From Hyphomicrobiales bacterium (GTDB lineage Bacteria > Pseudomonadota > Alphaproteobacteria > Rhizobiales > Beijerinckiaceae), in contig JAIXSR010000034.1 in NCBI GenBank assembly GCA_027484605.1, positions 62,001 through 126,000 of the forward strand: a DNA stretch of 64,000 nucleotides, written 5' to 3'. The translations under genes and the position numbers were made by a program. Positions 8,644 through 18,453 of this stretch are shown here, piece by piece. Below the pieces are notes generated by a model. That model saw only the letters and a list, made by a program, of their open reading frames with translations. It did not search any database and was not told where the DNA came from. Position 1 is the stretch's first letter. The number at the start of each line of letters is the position of its first letter.

Positions 8644-8856
8644 TCAGCCGATGATCTGGAGGCGATCAGCGGCCGACTTGCCGCTCCGACGATCGGCAAC
8701 GACCTCGAACGACACCTTCTGGCCTTCGTTCAGGCCGCTGAGGCCCGAGCGCTCGACAGCGCTGATATGGACGAAGACGTCGGTGCCGCCGTTGCTCGGC
8801 TGGATGAAACCAAAGCCCTTTTGGGCGTTGAACCACTTCACGGTTCCGTTCTGCAT
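8644..8856 (-). CDS. cspA: Cold-shock domain protein (CspA family)
   Basis: A 70-residue single-stranded nucleic-acid-binding OB-fold protein. It has both RNP motifs: [12 protein letters not shown] (RNP1, residues 7-18) and VFVHISAV (RNP2, 27-34). It melts mRNA structure at low temperature or in stationary phase. The start follows AAGGGA by 6 nt; the longer open frame lacks a better site. A leader of roughly 90 nt is likely, as in many csp genes. Confidence 0.95.
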   Translation of the reverse strand: MQNGTVKWFNAQKGFGFIQPSNGGTDVFVHISAVERSGLSGLNEGQKVSFEVVADRRSGKSAADRLQIIG

Positions 8857-9161
8857 GGGAAGTCCCTTTGGATCAGTTTGAGTACGTAGTCTGGCTGATG
8901 ACGCACGAACGCGGACCATGACGGCCAGCGGCGCGCGCTGTTTACATCGATGTTATAGGTGGAGGTCATCAGCCAAGGCGGATCTGAATCCGCAGGGGCA
9001 AAGTCGTTCGGCCGAAACTCGATCACGACCTCATAGCATCAACCACCCATCCCGGCAACATGTTCTTCCGAACGGCGGCATTTCGGACAAAAACCGCGAA
9101 AACGGCCCGGCTTGCCCGTCGCCCGAAGCTGCATTACGCTGATGGTCCGAATGGGTGAAGC
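8857..9161. other. Intergenic region between cspA and a lipoprotein gene
   Basis: A 305-bp gap between divergent genes. It holds a possible cspA -10 (TATAAC on the minus strand, 8957-8952), without a convincing -35, and a short hairpin GCGGAT-CTGA-ATCCGC (8978-8993). No gene was recognised. Confidence 0.4.
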
Positions 9162-9650
9162 ATGATGGTTGCTGCGTTTCCTGCCTCCCTGATCCGTCGC
9201 TTGGCACCTGCCGCGCTGGCCCTGCTTCTGGCAGCGTGCGGAACCACGATCGACGAGAGCGTAACCACGCCCCGCACCCTGACCGAGCGGCCAGCCACAA
9301 TCCGGAACGAGCAGCTGATCGGCAAATGGGGCGTTGCCTCCTATCGCGAGGAAAAGGATCGCAAGCGCGTCGAGGCCCAGGCCCGCGCCCAGTGCCGCCT
9401 GCCCTATATCATCACCAAGGGCCCGTCCGACGGCGTCATGATGCATCTCGCCGATGATGCCAAACTGTACGAATTGCGGATCAAGGGCGGGTCGGACGGC
9501 AAGACCTATCTCGGCCCCGAATCGGCACCCGGCGAATGGCAGGATCGCGAGGTCATCTCCATCACGGAGAAGGAAATGATCATGCGCTTCGTCGATCCCG
9601 AAGTGCATGGCCGATACGGCACCTTCATCTATGTGCGTTGCCCGGGTTAG
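9162..9650 (+). CDS. Putative exported lipoprotein, function unknown
   Basis: 162 residues. A signal peptide ends in the lipobox LLLAAC (Cys near residue 26), so the mature protein is probably lipid-anchored and exported. The remainder contains a basic, Ala/Arg-rich stretch and a beta-rich segment ending in RYGTFIYVRCPG. I do not recognise a named family. The L,D-transpeptidase gene starts 8 nt after its stop, so the pair is probably co-transcribed and may act at the cell wall. ATG at 9165 is an alternative start. Confidence 0.75.
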   Translation: MMVAAFPASLIRRLAPAALALLLAACGTTIDESVTTPRTLTERPATIRNEQLIGKWGVASYREEKDRKRVEAQARAQCRLPYIITKGPSDGVMMHLADDAKLYELRIKGGSDGKTYLGPESAPGEWQDREVISITEKEMIMRFVDPEVHGRYGTFIYVRCPG

Positions 9651-9658
9651 GGAGTGAC

Positions 9659-10276
9659 ATGAAACGAGGCCAGCCCCCCTTCCTGCCGCTCGCGACCCTG
9701 GTTCTCGCCCTCGCCGCAGGTCCGGCGGCCGCCAACAACCACCGGCAGGCCGAGCGGATCTCGATGGAAATCGGCGACGAGCCCGGCCGCGTTGCCACCG
9801 CTGAACAGGTGATCGAGGAAGGCCCCTTCGCCCGCCAGCTTGTTTTCTTCCGCTCGGCCGAGCCCCCGGGCACGATCGTCGTCCATACCAGCGAGCGCTT
9901 CCTCTATGTGGTGCAGGGCAATAACCGCGCCCTGCGCTACGGGATCGGTGTCGGGCGCGAGGGCTTCCAGTGGTCCGGCCTTGTCCGCGTGACGCGCAAG
10001 GCGGAATGGCCCGACTGGACCCCGCCGCCCGAAATGATCGCCCGGCAGCCCTATCTGCCGCGCTTCATGGCCGGCGGCCCCGGCAACCCGATGGGCGCCC
10101 GTGCGCTCTATCTCGGCTCCACCATCTACCGCATTCACGGCACCAACCAGCCCGAGACGATCGGCCATGCCGTCTCCTCGGGCTGTTTCCGGCTGGCCAA
10201 TGGCGATGTGATCGACCTGTTCGAGCGGATCGCTGTCGGTGCAAAGGTCATCATCCGCCACGGCGCGAGCATCTGA
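9659..10276 (+). CDS. L,D-transpeptidase (YkuD family)
   Basis: A 205-residue exported cell-wall enzyme with an N-terminal signal peptide (about 1-25). The YkuD catalytic region reads YRIHGTNQPETIGHAVSSGC, then FRLANGD; the nucleophile is the Cys of SSGC, and the usual SHGC His is replaced by Ser, a common variant in rhizobial members. It would make 3-3 peptidoglycan crosslinks or attach protein to peptidoglycan. It follows the lipoprotein gene closely, and an amino-acid binding protein follows 12 nt after it. Confidence 0.88.
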   Translation: MKRGQPPFLPLATLVLALAAGPAAANNHRQAERISMEIGDEPGRVATAEQVIEEGPFARQLVFFRSAEPPGTIVVHTSERFLYVVQGNNRALRYGIGVGREGFQWSGLVRVTRKAEWPDWTPPPEMIARQPYLPRFMAGGPGNPMGARALYLGSTIYRIHGTNQPETIGHAVSSGCFRLANGDVIDLFERIAVGAKVIIRHGASI

Positions 10277-10288
10277 AGGAGGCCCGCC

Positions 10289-11308
10289 ATGTCCATCGGT
10301 TTTCGTGCCTTCGCCCTTGCGGGCACCTTCCTGGCAGCGACATTGCCGGCTTTTGCCGGCACGTTGGACGAGGTTCGCAAGCGCGGCAGCCTAGCCTGCG
10401 GCGTCAGCATGGGCCTGCTCGGCTTCTCGGAACAGAAACCGGATGGCAGCTGGGCCGGCTTCGACGTGGATTTTTGCCGGGCGCTGGCTGCGGTGATCTT
10501 CAATGACCCGAAGAAGGTCACGTTCCAGCCGCTCTCGGCCCTGGAACGGTTCGATGCCCTCAAGGCCGGAAAGATCGATATCCTTGCCCGCAATTCCACC
10601 TGGACACTCGACCGCGAGGCCGGCTTGGGCCTGCTCTTCGCCGGCGTCAGTTTCTATGATGGCCAGGGCTTCATGATCCGGCGCGACAACAAGGCCGTCA
10701 GCGCGCTGGAACTCAACAGGACACGCATCTGCGTGCAGGCCGGCACGACCAATGCGCAAGGGGCCAGCGAGTTCTTCGCCACCAATTCGATCACGGCCGA
10801 AATCAGGACCTATCCGGATGGCCCCGCCACCCTGAAAGGCTTCGAATCCGGCGAGTGCGATGCCATGACTGCCGACAACTCGGGCCTCTTTGCCGAAAGG
10901 CTCCGGCTGGCCCGTTCGAGCGAGGCCGTCATCCTGCCGGATATCATCAGCAAGGAGCCGCTCGGCCCGGTCGTCCGGAATGACGATGTCCGCTGGTATA
11001 CGCTGGTGCGCTGGGTCAATTTCGCGCTGATCAATGCCGAGGAACTGGGCGTGACCAGCACCAATGTCGGCGAGGCGCAGCGTTCGACCAAACCCGATGT
11101 CCGCCGCTTCATCGGGGTCGAGGCCGGTGATCTCGGCCCGAAGCTCGGCGTCACGGCGGACTGGGCCGCCCGCGCGGTCGCTGCCGTCGGGAATTACGGC
11201 GAGATCTACGAACGCAATGTCGGCAGCAAGTCCCGTCTCGCCATTCCGCGCGGCCTCAACCAGCTCTGGAACGAGGGCGGCATCCTCTATGCGCCGCCCA
11301 TCCGCTAG
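10289..11308 (+). CDS. Amino-acid ABC transporter substrate-binding protein (AapJ-like)
   Basis: A 339-residue periplasmic binding protein. A signal peptide (about 1-22) precedes TLDEVRKRGSLACGVSMGL, the typical start of the general L-amino-acid binding proteins AapJ/BztA. AGGAGG precedes the start by about 6 nt. No permease or ATPase gene is adjacent, so it either serves a transporter encoded elsewhere or has been co-opted. It may be co-transcribed with the L,D-transpeptidase and ends before a strong terminator. Confidence 0.88.
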   Translation: MSIGFRAFALAGTFLAATLPAFAGTLDEVRKRGSLACGVSMGLLGFSEQKPDGSWAGFDVDFCRALAAVIFNDPKKVTFQPLSALERFDALKAGKIDILARNSTWTLDREAGLGLLFAGVSFYDGQGFMIRRDNKAVSALELNRTRICVQAGTTNAQGASEFFATNSITAEIRTYPDGPATLKGFESGECDAMTADNSGLFAERLRLARSSEAVILPDIISKEPLGPVVRNDDVRWYTLVRWVNFALINAEELGVTSTNVGEAQRSTKPDVRRFIGVEAGDLGPKLGVTADWAARAVAAVGNYGEIYERNVGSKSRLAIPRGLNQLWNEGGILYAPPIR

Positions 11309-11329
11309 GGTCGGGCGGGCCCCGGCATG

Positions 11330-11359
11330 AAAAAGGCCGCCGGGATCGCCGGCGGCCTT
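11330..11359. terminator. Bidirectional Rho-independent terminator
   Basis: Stem GGCCGCCGG (11335-11343) / CCGGCGGCC (11349-11357) with a five-base loop. A run of five A on the left gives TTTTT for leftward transcripts (chemoreceptor gene) and TT for rightward ones (binding-protein gene). Confidence 0.8.
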
Positions 11360-11399
11360 CGGATCGGAAGCGGACTTGCCTCTTGCCGGCAGTTTCGCG

Positions 11400-13397
11400 T
11401 CAGGCGGCGCGCACTTCCTCGAGGAAGGTCGAGACCACGCCTTCGAGCGACACCGCCTCGCCGGCCACGGTCTGCGCGGCCTGGGCCACTTCCGTGGAGG
11501 TCGAGCGGCTGGACGAGGCCCGGCTCTCGGCATCGCGGATCGCCGAGGCGCCTTCCGCCGAGCTGCGCGCGGCTTCGTTGACATTGTCCGAAATCGTCGC
11601 AATGGCGCTGGACTGCTCCTCGACCGCCGAGGCGACGCTGGTGGCGATCGCGCTCATTTCGGAGAGGATGCCGCCGATCTGGCCGATCGCCTGGCTGACA
11701 TCGCCCGACGCGCTCTGGATCGAGGTGATGCGCTGCACGATATCCTCGGTCGCCTGCGCCGTCTGGTTGGCCAGCGCCTTGACCTCGCTGGCCACCACCG
11801 CGAAGCCCTTGCCGGCCTCGCCAGCACGGGCGGCCTCGATCGTCGCGTTGAGGGCGAGCAGGTTCGTCTGGCCGGCAATCGAGCGGATGAGTTCCACGAC
11901 GCCGCCGATCTTGTCGGCTTCCGCCGCCAGTTCCGACATCATCGAGGTCGCCCGGTGCGATTGCTGGACCGCGCGATCCGCCACTTCCGTCGAGCGGACG
12001 GCCTGGCGGGACACTTCATCCACCGACTTGGAGAGCTGTTCGGCCGCAACCGCCACCGACGAGACTTCGCGCGAGGCGATCGCCGTCGCATTGCCGGCCA
12101 CTTCGGCCTGCGCCGTCAGGGCGCGGGAATCGTTGTCGAGCGTCTCGGAAGCCTGGCGCATCTTGTCCGCGGAGGATTGCAGATGTTGCAGCGCCGATTC
12201 GATCGACGAGGCGAAGCCGCTGATTGCCGCCTCGACCCGGCGGGCCCGGGACAGGCGGGCGGCGCCCTCCTCTTCCGAGCGACGCGTGAGCTCGGCGCGT
12301 TCGGCGATCGACATCTGGAAGACGCCGAGCGCCTTGGCCATGTCGCCGATCTCGTCGGCGCGGCCGGTATAGGGGATTTCGACATCCGCCTCGCCATCGG
12401 CGACACGGCGCATGGCGAGGGCGAGGCGAGACAGCGCCTTGCCGATCCCGCGGCCGATCACGAAGATGATCCCGATCGAGATGAGCGCGGCAAGGGCCGC
12501 TGTCACGAGCGACCAGAGCGCGGCCTGATCGTTGGCGGCGGCATTCTGGCGACGCGATTCGTTCTGGCGGGCATCGGCCCGGTCGCGGATAGCGGCCGTC
12601 GCGGCCAGCGCACGCTTGGCATGGCCGACCGTGTCGTCGCGCGCCTCGCGTTCCGCCGCCACGCCCTGGCGCCAGGAATCATAGGTCGCCTTCTGCTTGC
12701 GCACCGATTCGAGCAGCATATCGGCTTGCGACCGGTCAAAATCCGCACGCGTCAGGCGCTCGATCAGGCCGGAACGCATGAATTCGATCCGGTTCTCGAG
12801 CTTCTCGTCGCGTTTCCAGCGATAGCGCAGCTCGACGCCGCGCAGCTCGCCATAGGCACCGGCCAGCGGGCGGAAACCCTCATGCGTCGAGGTCGCGCCA
12901 TCGAACAGGGCCGAGAGCACTTCCGTCATCTTGTCGAGATCGTCGGTCAGGCCGTCACTGCTGGTCCGGCCCACGGCCTCGACCTTTTCCTTCAACTTGG
13001 CGAAGGCATCCTTGGCGCGCTTCAAACGCATCTCGGCATTCTCGACGCTGTCGCGCAGCTGCTGGTCGTTGGAGGCCTTCAGCTTGTCGAGGGCCTTCTG
13101 CGCATCGGCAATCCCGACCGTGATCTCGCGCTCGACGAGATCGGTCCGGCTTTCGAGATATGAGGATACCTGCGAGGTGATCAGCGAAAGGTTGGACGAG
13201 AGGATATCGACCTGCGCCAGTTCATCGACCGAGAGCTGATAGGACTGGTCGGCTTCGGCACGGATCCGGTCCGCATGCTTGTTCAGCGCCAGGGTCAGCC
13301 CCAGACCGATGACCGGACCGAGGGCAATCAGCGCGATCTTCCAGGTCACCGACCGTCCAAACCGCTTCAGGACACTGGCTTTTCTCGCCTCACTCAT
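11400..13397 (-). CDS. Methyl-accepting chemotaxis protein
   Basis: A 665-residue transmembrane chemoreceptor. TM1 lies near 20-40, then a long helical periplasmic region (about 45-300, helical-bundle type), TM2 near 305-330, a HAMP domain, and the coiled-coil signalling domain with the conserved hairpin-tip region around [19 protein letters not shown]. It would pass ligand signals to CheA/CheW. The start at 13397 follows GAGGGGG; the upstream in-frame ATG lacks a site. Single gene with its own terminator; ligand unknown. Confidence 0.92.
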   Translation of the reverse strand: MSEARKASVLKRFGRSVTWKIALIALGPVIGLGLTLALNKHADRIRAEADQSYQLSVDELAQVDILSSNLSLITSQVSSYLESRTDLVEREITVGIADAQKALDKLKASNDQQLRDSVENAEMRLKRAKDAFAKLKEKVEAVGRTSSDGLTDDLDKMTEVLSALFDGATSTHEGFRPLAGAYGELRGVELRYRWKRDEKLENRIEFMRSGLIERLTRADFDRSQADMLLESVRKQKATYDSWRQGVAAEREARDDTVGHAKRALAATAAIRDRADARQNESRRQNAAANDQAALWSLVTAALAALISIGIIFVIGRGIGKALSRLALAMRRVADGEADVEIPYTGRADEIGDMAKALGVFQMSIAERAELTRRSEEEGAARLSRARRVEAAISGFASSIESALQHLQSSADKMRQASETLDNDSRALTAQAEVAGNATAIASREVSSVAVAAEQLSKSVDEVSRQAVRSTEVADRAVQQSHRATSMMSELAAEADKIGGVVELIRSIAGQTNLLALNATIEAARAGEAGKGFAVVASEVKALANQTAQATEDIVQRITSIQSASGDVSQAIGQIGGILSEMSAIATSVASAVEEQSSAIATISDNVNEAARSSAEGASAIRDAESRASSSRSTSTEVAQAAQTVAGEAVSLEGVVSTFLEEVRAA

Positions 13398-13720
13398 TCC
13401 ATCCCCCTCGAACGCAACCGCGCTGTCGACGTCATTCACGCGGAAACTATGCCGGGCATTGCTGAAGAAGTGATGAATTGTTGCTTGCTGGAATTTGCAA
13501 AAAACCGGGGCAAATCGCCAGTTTTAGGGACGAATTCCTGTCATTGTATGCAGAATCGGCGCCAGTGGCGTCGATGTCATGAATTGCAATGAGGCAAGGA
13601 TCGTTTGTAATAATGCGTGTCGCTTATCCGCGCCGGCGCCCGATCTATGGGGCACTCTGGTTCAGATCACATCTGCCGCTGCAGCGAGCATTCCTGCGCG
13701 GCGACAAGGAGGAAGCTGTC
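13398..13720. other. Intergenic region between divergent MCP and metallo-hydrolase genes
   Basis: A 323-bp gap, distinctly richer in A+T than its flanks around 13460-13620, as expected for two back-to-back promoters. AAGGAGG at 13706-13712 is the ribosome binding site for the rightward gene. No RNA gene or repeat was recognised. Confidence 0.4.
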
Positions 13721-14701
13721 ATGATTTCCCGCCGTTCGATTCTCACCACAACCACCCTGGCCGGCACGGCCCTCGTCGCGGCCCCGGCCATCCTGCGTGG
13801 CGTCAGCACCCCCGCTCTTGCCAAGGCGCCGATCGTCGGCAGCCAGGGCCCTTCCTTCTATCGCTACAAGCTCGGCGATTTCGAGATCATCGCCCTGCAT
13901 GAGGGCGAATTCACCCGCCCGCTCGATGCCTCCTTCGTCCGCAACGCACCGCTGGAAGCCGTCCAGAAGACCCTGGCGGATGCCTTCCTGCCCACCGACA
14001 AGCTGACGATCAGCTTCACCGCCATGCTGGTGAATACCGGATCGAAGCTCGTGCTGCTCGATACCGGCTTCAATGACAACGGCGCGCCGTCCAACGGCAA
14101 GGTCGTGGCGGCCATGAAGGCGGCCGGCATCGAACCGTCGATGGTCGATACCGTCATCCTCAGCCATTTCCATGGCGACCACCTGCAGGGCCTGCGCAAC
14201 AAGGCCGGCGAACTGGTCTATCCGAATGCCGAGATCATGGTGCCGGAAGCCGAATGGGCCTTCTGGATGGACGAGGCGCGCATGGCCGCCGCTCCCGACG
14301 CGATGAAGGGTGCCTTCCAGGGCGTGCGCCGCGTCCTCGCGCCGAGCGCCAAGGATGTGAAGCAGTTCAAGTGGGGTCAGGAAATCGTCCCGGGCATCAC
14401 CACGGTCGATGCGTCGGGCCATACGCCGGGCCATACCGCCTTCGTCATTGCCTCGGGCAATGCGAAGATGATGTATGTCGCCGACATCACCAACACGCCG
14501 GTGCTCTTCGCGACCAACCCGGAATGGAAGGTCATGTTCGACATGGATGCGGACAAGGCCGTCGCCACCCGCAAGCGCATTCTCGACATGGCCTCGGCCG
14601 ACAGGATCCGCCTCGCCTTCTACCACGCTTCCTTCCCGGCGACCGGTTTCATCGCAAAGGAAGGCGCGGGCTATCGCTTCGTTGCGGCGCCCTGGTCGTA
14701 A
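13721..14701 (+). CDS. Tat-exported MBL-fold metallo-hydrolase
   Basis: 326 residues. The N-terminus MISRRSIL followed by a hydrophobic stretch and an Ala-rich cleavage region is a twin-arginine signal. The metallo-beta-lactamase zinc motif is SHFHGDHLQGL (about residues 145-155), with further ligands GHTPGHTAF and a C-terminal FYHASFP. The fold covers lactonases, glyoxalase II-like and quorum-quenching enzymes, so the substrate is open. The start is preceded by AAGGAGG at 8 nt; the longer frame is unsupported. Confidence 0.87.
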   Translation: MISRRSILTTTTLAGTALVAAPAILRGVSTPALAKAPIVGSQGPSFYRYKLGDFEIIALHEGEFTRPLDASFVRNAPLEAVQKTLADAFLPTDKLTISFTAMLVNTGSKLVLLDTGFNDNGAPSNGKVVAAMKAAGIEPSMVDTVILSHFHGDHLQGLRNKAGELVYPNAEIMVPEAEWAFWMDEARMAAAPDAMKGAFQGVRRVLAPSAKDVKQFKWGQEIVPGITTVDASGHTPGHTAFVIASGNAKMMYVADITNTPVLFATNPEWKVMFDMDADKAVATRKRILDMASADRIRLAFYHASFPATGFIAKEGAGYRFVAAPWS

Positions 14702-14728
14702 GCCGGTCACACGTTCCGGAGAGACATG

Positions 14729-14762
14729 AAGGCAAGGCGCCCCGCGCCTTGCCTTTTTCTTT
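14729..14762 (+). terminator. Rho-independent terminator after the metallo-hydrolase gene
   Basis: AAGGCAAGGCGC pairs with GCGCCTTGCCTT around a two- to three-base loop and is followed by TTTTTCTTT. Strong stem and T-run. Confidence 0.88.
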
Positions 14763-14885
14763 GCTGCCATGCGCGTGGGTTTCCTGTGGCCGGCGCCGGC
14801 GGCACCTTGCCTTTGGGGCCCACATGGCTACCGTCCCCCCGAAGGAAGGCGCCCCCCCGGGCGCCACACAATGCCGGGAGGGCGC

Positions 14886-15725
14886 ATGAGCATGGAGGGC
14901 GACCGTTCCGCGGGCCAGACCGGTCTTTCCCCGCGCAAGACCCTTTCCCCGAGCAGGGCCTCGAACCCGGTTCTCGCCTTCGTCGCCTCGACGGCACCGG
15001 AAGCCCAGCTGGCCGCAAGGCGGCTGGCCCGCTTCTATGGCGAGCACGATCCGGACAATGCCGATATCGTCGTCGCGCTGGGCGGCGACGGTTTCATGCT
15101 GCAGACGCTGCATCGCTTCCTCGGCACGGAAAAGCCGATCTACGGCATGAACCGGGGTTCCGTCGGCTTCCTGATGAACGAGTTCCGTGAGGATGATCTT
15201 GTCGAGCGGATTGCGCAGGCCGAGCGGAGCGTCGTCCATCCGCTCAACATGCGCTGCCGCGATGCGGACGGGCGGATCTCCGAGGCGCGGGCGCTGAACG
15301 AGGTCTCGCTGCTCCGCCAGTCCTTCCAGGCTGCGAAGCTGGAAATCGCCATCGATGGCCAGGTTCGGCTGCCGGAACTGGTGGCCGATGGCGTGCTCGT
15401 CGCCACGCCGACCGGCTCCACCGCCTATAACTTCTCGGCCAACGGGCCGATCCTGCCGCTCAACGCGCCGCTGATCGCGCTGACGCCGATCTCCGCCTTC
15501 CGGCCCCGGCACTGGCGCGGCGCGCTGCTGCCCGACAGCACCTCGATCACGATCACGGTGCTCGAGCCGGATAAGCGCCCGGTAGCCGCCGTGGCCGACC
15601 ATTTCGAGACGCGCAATGCCCTCGAGGTCTCGGTCGCGATGGACCGCTCGATCAACCTCGTCATGCTGCATGATCCCGGCCATTCGCTTGACGAGCGCAT
15701 CCTGCGCGAACAATTCGGTCATTGA
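14886..15725 (+). CDS. nadK: NAD kinase
   Basis: A 279-residue cytoplasmic enzyme making NADP from NAD and ATP. Signature motifs are ALGGDGFML (GGDG), NEVSLLR and [15 protein letters not shown]. The catalytic body starts near residue 30 (PVLAFVAST); the first 30 residues are weakly conserved. The start at 14886 (MSMEG) has GGGAGGG four bases upstream; ATG 14892 at ten bases is equally plausible. Preceded by a terminator, so transcribed on its own. Confidence 0.9.
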   Translation: MSMEGDRSAGQTGLSPRKTLSPSRASNPVLAFVASTAPEAQLAARRLARFYGEHDPDNADIVVALGGDGFMLQTLHRFLGTEKPIYGMNRGSVGFLMNEFREDDLVERIAQAERSVVHPLNMRCRDADGRISEARALNEVSLLRQSFQAAKLEIAIDGQVRLPELVADGVLVATPTGSTAYNFSANGPILPLNAPLIALTPISAFRPRHWRGALLPDSTSITITVLEPDKRPVAAVADHFETRNALEVSVAMDRSINLVMLHDPGHSLDERILREQFGH

Positions 15726-15878
15726 GCCTGTCGGCATGGCGCGATTCCGCCGGCATTTCACGCCGCGTTAACGATCCTTGATTACTTTCATCCGCGTTGA
15801 AAGAATTCTTCGGCCCGGGTGCAGTATCGCGTCACACGCCAGGGCCGGCGGCAGAATCCGTGACGCGCTGGGCTATGC

Positions 15879-16397
15879 ATGTTTCGCGTTGATTGTAGCC
15901 GCCTGCGTTTTCTGGTGATCGATGACAACGGCTATATGCGCCGCATCATCCGTACCCTTCTCCATGGTTTCGGCACGCGCGAGGTCTTCGAGGCCGAGGA
16001 TGGCGCTGCCGGGCTCGAATCCTTCGCCACCCATCTCCCCGATGTCGTGATCACGGATTGGTCGATGCCGGTCTTTGACGGGATCGAACTCACCAAGATG
16101 ATCCGCCAGCCGGATACCAGCCCGAATCCCTTCGTCCCGATCATCATGGTCACCGGCTATGCCGAAAGGAACCGGGTTTTCGAGGCGCGGGATGCCGGCG
16201 TTTCGGAAATGCTGGTCAAGCCGATCTCGGCCAAGGGCCTCTATGCCCGGATTGCCAAGGTCGTGCTCAATCCGCGCCCCTTCATCCGGACAGAAAACTA
16301 TTTCGGTCCCGACCGTCGCCATCTCGTGAAGGCGGACCAGTACAAGAACCGTGGTGCCGTTGCGGCATTCACAGGAACGGGGATGGGCAATGCGTAG
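15879..16397 (+). CDS. CheY-like response regulator
   Basis: 172 residues with a single receiver domain (about 8-130). The acidic pair is in FLVIDDN, the phospho-acceptor Asp in VVITDWSMP, and the conserved Lys in LVKPIS. A short C-terminal tail of about 35 residues carries no output domain. Its end overlaps the start of the Hpt-domain gene by 8 nt, so the two are translationally coupled and probably signal to each other. No sensor kinase is adjacent. An imperfect CtrA-like site lies about 100 bp upstream (15768-15782). Confidence 0.9.
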   Translation: MFRVDCSRLRFLVIDDNGYMRRIIRTLLHGFGTREVFEAEDGAAGLESFATHLPDVVITDWSMPVFDGIELTKMIRQPDTSPNPFVPIIMVTGYAERNRVFEARDAGVSEMLVKPISAKGLYARIAKVVLNPRPFIRTENYFGPDRRHLVKADQYKNRGAVAAFTGTGMGNA

Positions 16398-16983
16398 CAA
16401 CAACACCTTTGCGCAGAACGAAACGCCGGAATCGGACGGCACGGTCGCGCAGGATTTCGGCGATACCCGCGTGATCCATCTTGGCGGGACCCTGCGCGCC
16501 AAGGCTGCCGTGCGCTCCTCGGATGCTGTCGGCGTGGACGAGATGTCCGTGGCCGCGGCCGATGCCGCGATGAAGGACCTGTCGGGCGATTTCCAGAACT
16601 GGATGGGCGACGAGGTCAATCGCCTGATCGCAGCCTACGAGGTCTTCCGCGATTCCCCGCCGGACCAGCGGGATGTCGGTCCGCTCTTCCGGGCGTCGCA
16701 TGACATCCGCGGGCAGGCAGCCGTGTTCGGCTTCCCGATTGCGGCGGAGATCGCCGGCTCGCTTTCCAAGCTGCTGGACAAGATCGAGCCGGATTACCTG
16801 CCGATCCAGCTGGTCGCCCATCACGTGGATTCGGTGAAGGCGATCTATCGGAACAACATCCGGGACTATGCCAACCCGGTCGCCACGCAGATCATCCACA
16901 ACCTCCGCCGCGCGATCGACCGTGTCGTCGATGCCCGCCAGCGGGCGATGCAGGAAGAAATACGCTTCCGCCGCACGACCTGA
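16390..16983 (+). CDS. Hpt-domain phosphotransfer protein
   Basis: 197 residues. A non-conserved N-terminal half (about 1-85) is followed by a helical Hpt domain in which SHDIRGQAAVFGFP holds the phospho-accepting His (about residue 101) in the pattern H-x-(L/I)-(K/R)-G. It would carry phosphate between a kinase and the overlapping upstream response regulator. The start ATG at 16390 lies inside the last codons of that gene. Terminated by the hairpin at 17020. Confidence 0.8.
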   Translation: MRSNNTFAQNETPESDGTVAQDFGDTRVIHLGGTLRAKAAVRSSDAVGVDEMSVAAADAAMKDLSGDFQNWMGDEVNRLIAAYEVFRDSPPDQRDVGPLFRASHDIRGQAAVFGFPIAAEIAGSLSKLLDKIEPDYLPIQLVAHHVDSVKAIYRNNIRDYANPVATQIIHNLRRAIDRVVDARQRAMQEEIRFRRTT

Positions 16984-17013
16984 GTCTCGCTTCGCGCGCG
17001 AGACCCGCCAACC

Positions 17014-18444
17014 TCATGCAGCCCGGCTTCGGCCGGGCTTTTGCGTCGGGGCCGGCAGGAAAACCGGAACCGTTGCGGGCCGCGCATCCAGCTCGGCTTT
17101 CCATTCCGCGATGACCGTTGCGAGGTCGGGAATCGGCTCGTCCAGGATGAGGCCGCGCTCGCGCAGGATCCGGCGCTTCGGCTGCGCCGCCTCGGGCTGG
17201 ATGCGCACGATCTCTCCGACAAGCCGTTCGCCCTCGGCATCGAATCCGCCGAGGCGGAGCAGGTCATGGGCATCCTCCGGCAGGCTCAATGTCAGCAATT
17301 CCGCCTTCTCCTGACGGAGATCCTGCCTGAGGCTCTCCGCCCGCGCCCGGGATTCCTCCCGCAGGGTCTGCGCCTCGAACCGGCGGAGCATCGCCATCAG
17401 GCGCACGCCCTCCTCGCCGGAAACATCGATACAGGCGCCCTGCGCCGCGCGGAGCACCGGCAGCGAGAACTCGGCCTGGCCCTCGCCAGCCGGCAGTCGC
17501 GCCGCCGCAATGATCGCGGCAGCCAGCACCGGCTCGGCAAAGGCCGGCAGGCCGGCACGGCGCAGCAGCACGATGATCGATGCATCCGAGCGCCCGCGGA
17601 GCAAGGCGGCGACCCGGGTTGCGGGCAACGCGCAGAGATCGGCCAGCGCATGCGTGATGAAAGCGAGATCGCCCCCGAGCACGCTCCGCAGCAACAGGGC
17701 CGGCGTCAGTTGCGCCCGCGCGCGGAGATGGGTGACGAAGCGGCTGATCTGCCCGGCGCTCTGGCGCGCCAGGGCGACGGTCCCGCTCTGCAACGTGTCA
17801 TCGAGCAGCCGGGCCTTCCGTCCGCCGGGCAGGAAGCCGCCCTCGGTCACGAAATGGCCGAGCCCCTCGGCGGTCCGCAGCATCAGGGCATGGCGCGCCG
17901 TGACGGGAAGATCGGGGCGCGCCTGCACGGCACTGCGGAATTTCGGCAGATGGCCGAAAGTCTCGATCAGGACAAGGAGGTCCTCCTCGGCAATGTCGCT
18001 GGCCGCATTGCCGACCAGGACGAAGGCGCAATCGGCATCACGCCGGCGGATCAGGGCCTGTGCGACCGCCAGGCTCACATCCTGCCGCATGGCAATCGCC
18101 ACCAGGGCCATGCGTTCGCCGGTCGTCGCGAGATCGACAAGATCGGCTTCCGTCAGCAGGGGGGATCGGGCGACAAGCGCGGCCGAGACTTCCGGCTGGT
18201 CGGCGGCGAGGCCGAGAACGAGTGGCCGCGGTGCATCCGGGCTTTCGGCAAAGGCAAGGGCCAGGGCCCGGCGGACCATCGGCGAGGGATCGTCGAGCAC
18301 CGAGGTCAGAGCCGCCTCGACCGATTCCGGCGTGTCCTCGCCGAGGGCGCCGATCAGCCAGGCTTCGGCCAGCACCGTCGCTGCCTCTGCCCGGTCACGG
18401 GCGGGGGCTTCATCCATCCAGCTCAGGAACGATTTGACCAGCAT
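17014..18444 (-). CDS. DUF2336 domain protein
   Basis: A 476-residue, Ala/Leu/Arg-rich, all-helical protein resembling HEAT-type repeats, with DDPSPMVRRALALAFAESPD near residue 50 typical of DUF2336. DUF2336 proteins are frequent in alphaproteobacteria, and their role is not established. The last codons overlap the terminator hairpin of the convergent Hpt gene. It starts 9 nt after the lytic transglycosylase stop, so the two form an operon. Confidence 0.82.
   Translation of the reverse strand: MLVKSFLSWMDEAPARDRAEAATVLAEAWLIGALGEDTPESVEAALTSVLDDPSPMVRRALALAFAESPDAPRPLVLGLAADQPEVSAALVARSPLLTEADLVDLATTGERMALVAIAMRQDVSLAVAQALIRRRDADCAFVLVGNAASDIAEEDLLVLIETFGHLPKFRSAVQARPDLPVTARHALMLRTAEGLGHFVTEGGFLPGGRKARLLDDTLQSGTVALARQSAGQISRFVTHLRARAQLTPALLLRSVLGGDLAFITHALADLCALPATRVAALLRGRSDASIIVLLRRAGLPAFAEPVLAAAIIAAARLPAGEGQAEFSLPVLRAAQGACIDVSGEEGVRLMAMLRRFEAQTLREESRARAESLRQDLRQEKAELLTLSLPEDAHDLLRLGGFDAEGERLVGEIVRIQPEAAQPKRRILRERGLILDEPIPDLATVIAEWKAELDARPATVPVFLPAPTQKPGRSRAA
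17020..17043 (+). terminator. Rho-independent terminator after the response-regulator/Hpt pair
   Basis: AGCCCGGC-TTCG-GCCGGGCT followed by TTTGC. A second hairpin, GTCTCGC / GCGAGAC (16984-17003), lies just upstream. The terminator is within the 3' end of the convergent DUF2336 gene. Confidence 0.8.
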
Positions 18445-18453
18445 GACGGGAAC

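Noticed and set aside
8978-8993. Small hairpin upstream of cspA as a riboswitch or thermosensor
   Set aside because: Only a six-base stem, outside the likely transcript leader; no support.
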